Below are positions 17,812 to 25,316 of a stretch of DNA of 47,004 bases, piece by piece (the stretch's first letter is position 1; each line of letters begins with the position of its first letter). The stretch lies in assembly GCA_016935665.1 (NCBI GenBank), contig JAFGQN010000009.1:1-47004 (forward strand), in the 5' to 3' direction. The position numbers were made by a program, and so were the translations under genes. This stretch comes from Deltaproteobacteria bacterium (GTDB lineage Bacteria; Myxococcota_A; Polyangia; JAAYKL01). The notes below the pieces were generated by a model. It was not told where the DNA came from, made no database searches, and was given only the letters and a program-made list of their open reading frames with translations.

Positions 17812-18901
17812 AACAATTGGCGTGGTAAAGAACGAATTCAATGACCTTGCTGATCCGTTTGAGATGAAGAAATGCATCAGCAAAATTGAGATAGACAAAA
17901 TATATGCAGACGGTTTATATCGTTTGGATGAATGCGATGAAATTCAGATCATCTTCGATTTTCACAAATCGACGTCTTATAAGTTACGCCATGTCAATTA
18001 CTTCGGCGAAGACAAAGGTGTGTTTGCTGCATGTTCTCCTCACCGGCCCGGTTCCATCGGCGTGACCACCGTCAAACTTCTTAAAATTGAAGATTGCATC
18101 CTCACGGTTACCGGCCTGGATGCAATAAACGAAACACCGGTAGTGGACATAAAGCCCGCCTTTTTTTCATCCACTCCTTTGGAACGAAAGGCAGCGGATG
18201 TGGCGGAAATGAAAAAATTCCCCAGAAAAAAACTTCTTCCGTTAATCAAAAACAACGACACGGAAACGCTTCTTTTAGAAGCGGGTATTCTCCACGGTCA
18301 CTATTGTCCTGGATTGAGTATGGGCGTCGTTGCCGGTGCCGCTGGAATGCGCTATTGGCAGGAAACCAGCGATGGACTGGAAGATATTGTGGCGATAGTA
18401 GAAGTCAATAGTTGCATGGTGGATGGGATTCAATTTGTTACTGGATGCTCCATTGGCAATAATGGGCTTATCTACAAAGATTTTGGCAAGACCGCTGTCA
18501 CCATTGCCAAAAGAAGTACCAAAGAAGGCATTCGATTTTTACTTAAACCCGATTTTCATCAGAGTCTAAAAAAAGACAATCCTGCGTTTACGGAACTCTT
18601 CACTCAGGTCATAGTGAATCAGAACAGAGACCCGCAACTGGTTAAAAAATTCAAGGCAGCGTCTACAGAGGCGTCATTCCACTTGTTGAAATGGCCATTG
18701 GACAAGTTATTTGATCAGAAGCTTGTCACTGCAGACATCCCCGATTACGCGCCAATCAGGGATAGCCACATTTGCGAAAACTGCATGGAAAGTTACATGG
18801 ACATTAAGGCGGGAAATGAAAACCGCTGTCTGCCATGTTCAGGAAAAGCGCATCATCAACTGGACGGGCGTGGTATCTCTCTAATAAAACAAATTGTGTG
18901 A
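17798..18901 (+). CDS. TrmO/TsaA-like domain fused to FmdE domain and zinc finger
   Basis: A 367-residue protein. AAGGAG 7 nt upstream fixes the start at ATG 17798. Residues 1-120 match the TsaA/TrmO (UPF0066) beta-barrel, known for SAM-dependent methylation of t6A37 in tRNA. The segments IGVVKNEF, FDFHKS, FAACSPHRPGSIG and ETPVVDIKP parallel IGxVxSPF, FHRS, FATRSPxRPNPIG and GTPVLDIKP, though the RPNPIG core is changed to RPGSIG. Residues about 165-290 are an FmdE domain with HGHYCPGLSMG, whose His and Cys residues bind metal in known structures. The C-terminus is a treble-clef-type finger (CENC...CLPC), also known in FmdE proteins. As last gene of an ABC-importer operon, it may handle the imported metal or cofactor inside the cell. 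Combined function unknown. Confidence 0.85.
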   Translation: MVEIKTIGVVKNEFNDLADPFEMKKCISKIEIDKIYADGLYRLDECDEIQIIFDFHKSTSYKLRHVNYFGEDKGVFAACSPHRPGSIGVTTVKLLKIEDCILTVTGLDAINETPVVDIKPAFFSSTPLERKAADVAEMKKFPRKKLLPLIKNNDTETLLLEAGILHGHYCPGLSMGVVAGAAGMRYWQETSDGLEDIVAIVEVNSCMVDGIQFVTGCSIGNNGLIYKDFGKTAVTIAKRSTKEGIRFLLKPDFHQSLKKDNPAFTELFTQVIVNQNRDPQLVKKFKAASTEASFHLLKWPLDKLFDQKLVTADIPDYAPIRDSHICENCMESYMDIKAGNENRCLPCSGKAHHQLDGRGISLIKQIV

Positions 18902-18997
18902 ACAAATCGTTTCCACCTCGAAAAGACTCATTTAAATAGTTGCACTCATCTTTCTCACTGGCAGCGGCGATTTAAAAATGCAGCGACACGTTTTTTC

Positions 18998-19026
18998 TTG
19001 ACACTTTGAGGCGCAGAAACTACTCA
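18998..19026 (+). promoter_or_regulatory. Putative sigma-70 promoter with flanking inverted repeats
   Basis: A perfect -35 TTGACA (18998-19003) is followed after 17 nt by TACTCA (19021-19026), a plausible -10. CGATTTAAA (18968-18976) and TTTAAATCG (19049-19057) flank it as an inverted pair. The second resembles the right half of the palindrome at 14716. It would drive the exported FmdE-like gene at 19137. Confidence 0.5.
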
Positions 19027-19136
19027 ATCACCTCAGTAGCACAAATTATTTAAATCGTAGCACGCGCATTTCAGGGTACCATGTCCACCCTGGAGTGCAG
19101 CTGTTTGTTGACGACCTTCAAACAAGGAGAAAGCGT

Positions 19137-20258
19137 ATGCAAAATAAAACATGTCAAAACAAGACTTTAAATAACCTGCCTGTCGCACTGTTGTTGCTGG
19201 CGGTGTTTACGACGTTGGCACATCGAGTTGAGGCCAATGAGGATATGAATTATCAGTACTGGAAATTTGTTGGCGCTTCAGCTGCTGTTCAGGCCCTCCG
19301 CCATATGCATATTACGCGTCCACACAGCGGTGATTTCATTGTGCTCACCAATGCCGGTTATGCCGAAGTGCAGGGACGCACAACCCAGGGCGCCCTTGAT
19401 GGTCCTGGGCACACACTGGGCGTCAGTCGTGGTAATCATTCTCTGGTGGAAATCCACAGCAGTGCAACTGCGTCCCTATGGTTTGCTGTTTTTCATAAAG
19501 CAAGTGGTATATGCACTTTCCTGGAATTTGATCCGAATGCCCTAAAACGTATGCGCCGCATTGGGAACAACTTTCATTACCCGCTTTTTTCAACGATTGA
19601 AAAAACAACTGTTACAGCAGACGCCATTTTTGCCAATCCCGATGACGCTATTTCGGTGTTTAGCGGCAAGATATTTAATGGAAATGAGTTTCGAATTGTA
19701 ACCATTATCAACGGTATTCTGGCGGGCGTCCCCACTCCAGCCATTCGAGCCATGGAATTTCACGATCACTATTGCCCAGGGGTTACATCCGGTGTGTTCA
19801 TAACAGAATACCTGAAAAAATATTTGGTTGCACCGCCTGGCAGCAGCTACTTTGTGCAAAGCGTTCAGCCATGGTGCAAAGAGGATGCGCTGCTGGCCAT
19901 TCTGAATACAACTCCGGGCAAAAAATCATACCATCTCGTGTATTCAACTGATGAGGATATTGCACGATGGAAGGATGATGTACAGGATGCCGCCACCATC
20001 GTTTACTGGAAATCGCCAGATGCCGACGTATGGAGTGGTGTGGTACTGGGATTTGAATTTGGCGATACTGATTGTCCGATCTACGGCAACTCATTGTTGG
20101 ATAAACTGTGTTCAGATCTTTATTACCTGAAGAAATTGAATACCCCTGGTTTGTATGTACGAGAGGTGCACCGATTCACGCTGCCCAAAGGAACGAATCC
20201 CCAGGATTACGCTCGTCCAGGAGTCGACCCGATGGAACAACTTGGCCTGCTGAAGTAA
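19137..20258 (+). CDS. Exported FmdE-like protein
   Basis: A 373-residue protein. AAGGAG 8 nt upstream supports ATG 19137; an earlier in-frame start at 19095 lacks a site. A hydrophobic signal peptide (about residues 14-33, ending HRVEA) indicates export to the periplasm. The N-terminal 190 residues are of unknown fold. At about residue 205 the motif FHDHYCPGVTSGVFI appears, matching the HGHxCPGxxxG metal-binding motif of FmdE. WCKEDALLAILNTTPGK follows, resembling the second conserved FmdE block. No C-terminal zinc finger is visible. It follows the ABC-importer operon by about 235 nt and carries its own promoter candidate. A periplasmic metal or cofactor carrier is a reasonable inference; the name FmdE refers only to homology with a methanogen operon gene, not to formylmethanofuran chemistry. 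Confidence 0.8.
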   Translation: MQNKTCQNKTLNNLPVALLLLAVFTTLAHRVEANEDMNYQYWKFVGASAAVQALRHMHITRPHSGDFIVLTNAGYAEVQGRTTQGALDGPGHTLGVSRGNHSLVEIHSSATASLWFAVFHKASGICTFLEFDPNALKRMRRIGNNFHYPLFSTIEKTTVTADAIFANPDDAISVFSGKIFNGNEFRIVTIINGILAGVPTPAIRAMEFHDHYCPGVTSGVFITEYLKKYLVAPPGSSYFVQSVQPWCKEDALLAILNTTPGKKSYHLVYSTDEDIARWKDDVQDAATIVYWKSPDADVWSGVVLGFEFGDTDCPIYGNSLLDKLCSDLYYLKKLNTPGLYVREVHRFTLPKGTNPQDYARPGVDPMEQLGLLK

Positions 20259-20282
20259 CCCCTTGCATCCTGAGTCATCCCC

Positions 20283-20615
20283 TCAAGCCATGACATGATA
20301 AGAACTCATTTTCAGCACTTTGGATATTTGCCGCATAACTGCGCGAAGGCATTGTCGTACCAGTCTTTTGGAAAGCGCACCAGCAACAATTTCCTTGCCT
20401 TGCCGAAACAGAAAATGGGCGCGTTTTGCAGGTGTATTTGCCTTGAGCAAACGGTCGAATTTCAGTCGCTCTCTCTCCAAGCCTACGATTGTAAGTAGAA
20501 ACGCGGCCAGAGCAAAAGCAAACAGCAGCTGTTCCCCTCGCTTTTCATTTTTGATTTTGGTGTGTTTTAGGCCAAGACCGAATCGCCAGTCTTTAACTCG
20601 ACAGTGAAAAGTTCT
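20283..20615 (-). pseudogene. C-terminal fragment of IS4-like transposase
   Basis: The frame read from 20615 down to the TGA at 20283 encodes KDWRFGLGLKHTKIKN followed by a hydrophobic helix and FDRLLKANT...HFLFRQG. These are the characteristic C-terminal blocks of IS4-type DDE transposases. The catalytic part is absent and there is no start codon in place, so this is a remnant. It lies directly downstream of the DUF6788 gene on the same strand. Confidence 0.7.
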
Positions 20616-20626
20616 TCAATACCGAA

Positions 20627-20995
20627 TCAGGATGATGCTTTCTTTGAATTCTTCTTTTCGGCTTTCTTTCGCAGCTTTACGATCTCCACCGATAGCGCCA
20701 CCCATTCTTCGGTCAGGCTTTTGAAGGTCTGATAATTCTTCAACTGCTTTTTTGTTTCCGCCAGGGCGTCAATTTTTACAAACTGTGTCGTACTCTTTCC
20801 CTTGTGCGAATAGCTGACCTGGTAGTAGGGACCGTGTTTTTTTGGATTCTCAGGGTCTTTGCAGCGACAGGTTGGATTGCCACATATATTGTATTGTCTT
20901 GACAGGCTTCCCGGTCGCATTTCCCCCAAAGATGCAAGGTGTTTTTTAATGTCTTCAATTCGGGCAAGAAAACGCAAAATTTCTTTGTCATGCAT
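20627..20995 (-). CDS. DUF6788-type protein associated with insertion sequences
   Basis: A 122-residue basic protein. It contains the family core of an RPGSL segment followed by a CGNPTCRC zinc-knuckle-like motif, HGPYYQVSYSHKGK and a Lys-rich C-terminal coiled coil. Proteins of this family are common beside transposases, where they are thought to be IS accessory genes with unproved function. The frame is intact, but no good ribosome binding site precedes the ATG at 20995. An IS4-like transposase fragment follows directly. It is probably a stranded passenger of a decayed element. Confidence 0.7.
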   Translation of the reverse strand: MHDKEILRFLARIEDIKKHLASLGEMRPGSLSRQYNICGNPTCRCKDPENPKKHGPYYQVSYSHKGKSTTQFVKIDALAETKKQLKNYQTFKSLTEEWVALSVEIVKLRKKAEKKNSKKASS

Positions 20996-21102
20996 ACCGA
21001 CAGCATGCTGCTGCTATCGGCATTTGTCAAGGAGAAAATTGTGACACTGCCGTAAAAAGTCTTCACCAGGAGTCCTCTGACAATTCCAAGGCTGAATTCA
21101 TT

Positions 21103-22122
21103 ATGGGACATTCATTCCAGGCGGTCTCTTTACTCGTCGGTTCTTCAGTTGGACAGGTGTTTGCCGTGCCGCTGGTTTCCCGCATCTGCGAGGGTCTCAC
21201 CACGCATCGTTCACAAAAGCCCAAAACTCTGCTGGACAAACTCGTCGTTCTGTTTTTCGATGTCGTCCAGGCTGTGGATGTGCCTGCCATACTGGTTGCC
21301 GATGCCTATTATGCCCGCCAGAAAATCATTAGTCCTTTGCTGGCAGAGGGACATCACCTGGTCACCAGGGCCAGGTATAACGCGGTAGCATGGAAACCAG
21401 CAACCGCGTCGAAATTGAAGAAACCAGGTCGACCAAAACTCTATGGCGACAAGGTGGTTCTGCGAAATCTCTTCAAAGCTGGAAAGTCTTTTCCAACTGC
21501 TCAAAGCCCGGTGTATGGGGAAGAAAAAGTGACTATCAAATATTGTGTGGTTGACCTGCTGTGGCGCCCCGTGGGAAGGCATGTTCGATTTGTTCTCGCT
21601 AAACATCCCGGCAGGGGAAGAATCATTTTGATGTCCTCCTCTCTGGAGCTCGACGCCATAACCATCATCCGACTGTATGGTCTGCGTTTTAAAATCAAGG
21701 TGTCGTTCAAACAGGCTGTACACACTCTCGGTACATACGCATATCATTTCTGGATGAAGGATATGAAACCAATTAAACGGTGTTCGGGAAATCAAAACAT
21801 TGTCTACAAACCCGAAAAATACCGCAGAGCGGTTAGAGGAAAAATGGATGCATACCATCGATACGTGCAGCTCGGCTGTATCACGCAGGGGCTGCTGCAA
21901 CACCTCGCAATCAATTTTCGAAGCGACGTCTGGCGAAAATTTCACAGCTGGCTCAGAACCATGAGGAAGGACCTGATCCCATCGGAGATGGTCGTCGCAA
22001 TGGCAATGAAATCAGGCTATTCGAAGTTTCTCATGGATAGAAACACTGAGCATGTCTTAAAGATATTCATCCTTGATAGAACAAATTGTCGGAATCTATC
22101 GGTTTTTTCAATGACAGGATGA
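21103..22122 (+). pseudogene. N-terminally truncated DDE transposase, catalytic Glu replaced
   Basis: A 339-residue frame (also open upstream to about 21000) encoding the middle and C-terminal parts of a DDE transposase. The second catalytic Asp is visible in VADAYYARQ. At the expected Y-x2-R-x3-E position, the protein reads YGLRFKIKVSFKQ, so the catalytic Glu has become Lys. The first catalytic Asp region is missing, replaced by sequence that does not look like a transposase N-terminus. Conserved stretches such as YAYHFWMKDMKP and GNQ support the assignment. Truncation plus the changed Glu make it inactive. I cannot name the IS family with certainty. Confidence 0.75.
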
Positions 22123-22468
22123 ATGAGAATATTTTACTGTCGAGTCTTTTATATCTCGAAAGATTTCTTCGCACTCGAAACGTCCTCCGTAAGGGTTAAC
22201 AATATCCTTGCAATTGCAGGTGGTGATGCTTGTGGCAATGCACCACGCCTCTTTCATTTTGACGGCCTTGCATAATTTTATTTGAAGCAAGGCGCGCATG
22301 ATGAAATACACGAATACGGCCATTAGGCGCCACAGCGTTCAGTGCCTGTCCAGAATAGATTTCTGACTCGAAGTAATAGTTTTGTCTGAAACGAATGATT
22401 AAGTCGATGTCATGTAATCCCAGGAGATGGTCCAACAAAATTGTGCTGCCAAATCCGTGATCGGCCAT
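22108..22468 (-). pseudogene. Frameshifted IS4-like transposase remnant
   Basis: One frame (22468 downward) encodes MADHGFGSTILLDHLL and FDLIIRFR-like sequence, the second catalytic Asp block. A second frame (from about 22280 to 22108) encodes VKMKEAWCIATS and YGGRFECEEIFRDIKD, which contains the catalytic Glu of the YxxRFxxEExFRDxK motif. The two belong to one transposase interrupted by a frameshift, with the N-terminal third missing. It is unrelated in sequence to the neighbouring plus-strand remnant. Confidence 0.7.
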
Positions 22469-22962
22469 AATTTGATTATCGTCCAGCTACCAACTCCGAC
22501 ACAGGCGCGCTTTGCGTGTGCAACGGATTGGTGTCTGCGGCAGGATTGCCGCAATCCAGGGGTGAATATAGAGAACCGCCGCTGTTGACGTGTGGAGATG
22601 AGCATGCCGTGGCAGGCGCCCTCGTAACGCTCATCCCCAATTACACCGCTGAAGATGCCCTTGATTATATCCGCGGAAAACCGCAACTGCGCATGACGGC
22701 ATGAAAAAAGCGGTATCGCAAATACCGGTTCCTTCTGCAGATGTTTTGGGGTGTCAGCAGTGAACGTCTCTGCCCATGGACGCCATCAAAGGGAAAAAAA
22801 TCAATCGGAAATCTGAGTGACGAATCCAGAACAACAAATGATTCACCTGGCGGCCGGGCCATCGCCGTTCTGTGCAGCTTCTTTTTTTTTCATTTACCAA
22901 CTCCGAATCAATGCCGGAAAGGAACTTGCCAGTTCAGTACATTGTAGTTAGTTTGATTGACT
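22469..22962. other. Gene-free stretch between IS debris and fur-like gene
   Basis: Short overlapping frames exist on both strands, but none has a ribosome binding site or recognisable motif. A small stem, CGGTAT/ATACCG, lies near 22710. No clear Zur-like box was seen immediately before the Fur-family gene. It may be degenerated IS sequence. Confidence 0.4.
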
Positions 22963-23394
22963 ATGACGAACAAGAAATCTATTGCTCTCCTTCGAAAAAG
23001 AGGCTTAAAGGTCACCCGGCAGCGCACTCTGTTGCTAAATGCCATTTTAGAATCGGATCCGGTTTTTTCAACGACAGCGCTCGAAGAAAAAGTGAGCGGA
23101 CACATGGATGTCGTGACGATTTATCGAATTCTGGCGATCTTTTTACAACATAGCATTGTTCGAAAAGTTGTCTCAAACGATGTGACCCGTTTTTACGAGC
23201 TCACCCATGAGCGTAATCCGAACCATCCCCATTTCGTCTGCACCAAATGTAAACGCATTACCTGTCTGAAATCGATGAGGCGTCAGGATAATCTGCGACT
23301 CCAAAAATACGCGCTGGAAAACGAGGTGCAGGACATATCCATTCAATTCACCGGCATTTGCGCGGATTGCAAGAATTCAAAAACGACGACTTGA
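22963..23394 (+). CDS. Fur-family metal-responsive regulator
   Basis: A 143-residue Fur-superfamily repressor. It has an N-terminal winged helix (LKVTRQRTLLLNAIL, then VVTIYRILAIF, the recognition helix) and a C-terminal dimerisation domain. HPHFVCTKCKRITCL and a second CADC provide the structural Cys2-Cys2 zinc site. ATG 22963 is used; a TTG two codons upstream is possible and no strong ribosome binding site is seen. The gene sits 70 nt before a DksA paralog of the zinc-free type and heads the zinc island. It may therefore be a second Zur, or a Fur/PerR-type sensor. Another Fur-family gene lies at 29915. Which one reads the boxes near znuA is unknown. Confidence 0.88.
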   Translation: MTNKKSIALLRKRGLKVTRQRTLLLNAILESDPVFSTTALEEKVSGHMDVVTIYRILAIFLQHSIVRKVVSNDVTRFYELTHERNPNHPHFVCTKCKRITCLKSMRRQDNLRLQKYALENEVQDISIQFTGICADCKNSKTTT

Positions 23395-23427
23395 CATCCT
23401 GAACTCCCGCCTTACTTTTTGTCTTAC

Positions 23428-23444
23428 ATGCAAATTGATTGCAT
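23428..23444. promoter_or_regulatory. Inverted repeat before dksA-like gene, putative operator
   Basis: ATGCAA (23428-23433) and TTGCAT (23439-23444) form perfect 6-bp arms around ATTGA, 20 nt before the ATG at 23464. A TTGACA at 23391-23396 upstream could be a -35. The location suits a metal-dependent repressor site, but the arms do not match the longer boxes near znuA. Confidence 0.4.
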
Positions 23445-23463
23445 TTGGATTCAGGAGGGCACA

Positions 23464-23865
23464 ATGGCTGCAAAGAAAAATGGTCTAACCACCAAACAGG
23501 CATCCGAGCTTCAAAAGCAATTGCTGGCTCGGAAAGAAGCTCTGATGAATAGTATCAACACCCGCGCAGAGACCAGCACCAAAATAGCGCCCGATGAATT
23601 GATGGAAGAGTTCGATCAGGCCGCCGTGAGCCAGGATCAGGCCGTTACGTTGCGGGTGATGAACAAGGAGGTAAAGCTCCTCGAAGAAATCAATCACGCG
23701 CTTGCCAAGTTCGATGAGGGCGAATACGGACTCTGTGAAGGCACCGAGGAGCCCATTGGCTACCGCAGGTTAAATGCGGTTCCCTGGGCGCGGTACAGCA
23801 TCGAATACAAGGAGCAGCGGGAGCGGGATCAGATGCAACGCTCGGAACGGCTTCCAGGCCGTTAA
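23464..23865 (+). CDS. DksA/TraR-family protein without zinc finger (DksA2-like)
   Basis: A 133-residue protein, start at ATG 23464 after AGGAGGG. Residues about 10-75 form the long coiled coil with an acidic tip (DELMEEFDQA) that enters the RNA polymerase secondary channel. The C-terminal globular part (YGLCEGTEEPIGYRRLNAVPWARY) keeps the DksA frame but only one of the four zinc cysteines: C-x2-C and the later C-x2-C are lost. This resembles DksA2 of Pseudomonas, which works without zinc and is induced by zinc starvation. The genomic setting, between a Fur-family gene and a znu operon, supports the same role here. It would replace the zinc-dependent DksA in the stringent response. Substitution-based reading, not experimentally shown. 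Confidence 0.85.
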   Translation: MAAKKNGLTTKQASELQKQLLARKEALMNSINTRAETSTKIAPDELMEEFDQAAVSQDQAVTLRVMNKEVKLLEEINHALAKFDEGEYGLCEGTEEPIGYRRLNAVPWARYSIEYKEQRERDQMQRSERLPGR

Positions 23866-23979
23866 CGAGTGCAACTCGCCGCGACCAGGATTGGCGCACC
23901 GCTCCTTTGCCCGGGCCACCATCTCGTACAAAACATGAAGCAAACCTGACATCGGAATGAGGCCAGAATAGGGAGAGAT

Positions 23980-24429
23980 ATGAAAACACTGACTAACATG
24001 GAAACATACTTACGCGAGACTGCAGAGGGGATGAACAGCCTGCGCAAGATGGATAAACTCGAAATGTATCGCATGCTTGCCGAAATGGGGGACAATATGC
24101 CGCCACTGAACGAGGGAGAGCAAGTGGACAAAAATTTTGTTCGCGGATGCGCTTCGAATGTGTTGGTCGCTGCAGAGTGCGTTGACGGCGTCATGGTTTA
24201 TCGCGGGTCCAGCGAGTCGCATGTGGTGCGCGGATATCTCGCGGTACTTGTCGACGCGTTAAGCGGTCTTTCGCCGGATGACGTGGTGAGAGGGTCTCAC
24301 AGTGCGGTTGAAGCGTTCGCTCGTGATACGGACATCAAGGCCAGCCTGACCCCCAACCGGGCGAATGCATTTGGCAATATCTACAAGTTGATGGTGACGA
24401 AGGCGGCCAGTCTGACGGCGGCAACGTAG
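23980..24429 (+). CDS. SufE-like Fe-S cluster assembly protein
   Basis: A 149-residue protein with the SufE fold. It shows a helical N-terminus (RKMDKLEMYRMLAEMG), the motif DKNFVRGCASNVLVAAE holding the persulfide-accepting Cys, and SESHVVRGYLAVLVDALSGLSP. SufE proteins take sulfur from the SufS cysteine desulfurase and pass it to the SufB scaffold. The C-terminal tail (TPNRANAFGNIYKLMV) is also typical. GGGAG precedes the ATG. The gene follows the DksA2-like gene by 114 nt on the same strand and may be co-transcribed. No other suf genes are visible. Why it sits in a zinc island is unclear; it may serve as a stress-specific SufE. Confidence 0.87.
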   Translation: MKTLTNMETYLRETAEGMNSLRKMDKLEMYRMLAEMGDNMPPLNEGEQVDKNFVRGCASNVLVAAECVDGVMVYRGSSESHVVRGYLAVLVDALSGLSPDDVVRGSHSAVEAFARDTDIKASLTPNRANAFGNIYKLMVTKAASLTAAT

Positions 24430-24557
24430 CAGCCGCTGCGCAGTGCGGGACCGGCATCTTTGGCCACACGGATTGCGGCACTGGCTTGAAAAGGGAAATG
24501 TATTAAACCGGCCTTTTCAGAACACAATACTGACTTGCAACGGGATGAGGAATGCCA

Positions 24558-25316
24558 TCAAAAAAGGTAAGGCTGACCTGGTTCCTGGGTTCTTTTTATT
24601 GTGGACTCTTCCATGAGCATTGCGCGGTGACCGTCTTTTTTCAATACCCTGAAAGTGCCTTCCACCTCCACCCATGTGCCTTCCGAAAATTTTGGAAGGT
24701 CGTTTCCCTGCACCAGCACCAGACCGGGATACGCGTCGGCGACACAGCAGGTGACGATGAAACGAAAAACAACACGCGTGTCGTCGCCGAATTCCTTTTT
24801 TACCCATGCGTCGCTCTGATGCAGCATCCCCACCAGCTTCACGCGTTTTCCCTGGTAAACGCTGGGTGCGTCACCCAAATCGAGGATGTTGACCTTTTGG
24901 GCTTTCACCCGGCATTGCCTGTTTCGCCGCGGATTTTGCAGAGGGTTCAAAGATGTCTGGTCGTTCGTCTCGAATTCACCGTTTGGCGTCAACGACGCGA
25001 AACCGAGGGAACGTTTCTCAAACGCATACGAATCGAGTGACACGCCCCGCGCGTTATGCAGATAGAATAGGGGCAAAAGTAAAATCAACGCGGTTAGCAC
25101 CTGGCGAGGATTAAACTGGCGAGACCGCATTTCTCCGACACCAACCAGCAGGAAACCTCCGACAATGAATGTGCCAATCCCGAGGACATAGCCGAATTCG
25201 GGTCTCAGAAATGCCGTGTATCGATCGTTTATCAATAGTTCAGACAGTTCCTGGAACCAGGCGAAAAAAAGGAGCGGGCGCCACCAGATGGCGAGGAAGT
25301 TTGCAATGGTACTCAT
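24558..25316 (-). CDS. YcgQ-like protein (TIGR03943/COG3689), permease partner
   Basis: A 252-residue protein starting at ATG 25316, overlapping the permease stop as ATGA; longer frames run inside the permease. The N-terminal third has about three hydrophobic segments (LAIWWRPLLFFAWF; YVLGIGTFIVGGFLLVG; LTALILLLPLFYL). The C-terminal half is a soluble domain with YQGKRVKLVGMLHQ, FRFIVTCCVADAYPGLVLV and WVEVEGTFRV, the usual YcgQ blocks with a CC pair. COG3689 proteins are almost always encoded next to COG0701 permeases. The pair appears in zinc regulons of several bacteria, though its transport role is unproved. Last gene of the znu operon here. Confidence 0.85.
   Translation of the reverse strand: MSTIANFLAIWWRPLLFFAWFQELSELLINDRYTAFLRPEFGYVLGIGTFIVGGFLLVGVGEMRSRQFNPRQVLTALILLLPLFYLHNARGVSLDSYAFEKRSLGFASLTPNGEFETNDQTSLNPLQNPRRNRQCRVKAQKVNILDLGDAPSVYQGKRVKLVGMLHQSDAWVKKEFGDDTRVVFRFIVTCCVADAYPGLVLVQGNDLPKFSEGTWVEVEGTFRVLKKDGHRAMLMEESTIKRTQEPGQPYLF

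Larger units (their letters stand above)
20283..22468. mobile_element. Cluster of decayed insertion sequences
   Basis: Three transposase remnants in both orientations and a DUF6788 gene are packed in 2.2 kb between the FmdE locus and the zinc island. None is full length with all catalytic residues, and I found no convincing terminal inverted repeats. It looks like a landing zone where several IS elements inserted and decayed. Confidence 0.7.

Noticed and set aside
22516-22704. 62-codon plus-strand frame after the IS debris
   Set aside because: No ribosome binding site, no recognised motif, and surrounded by decayed transposase sequence.
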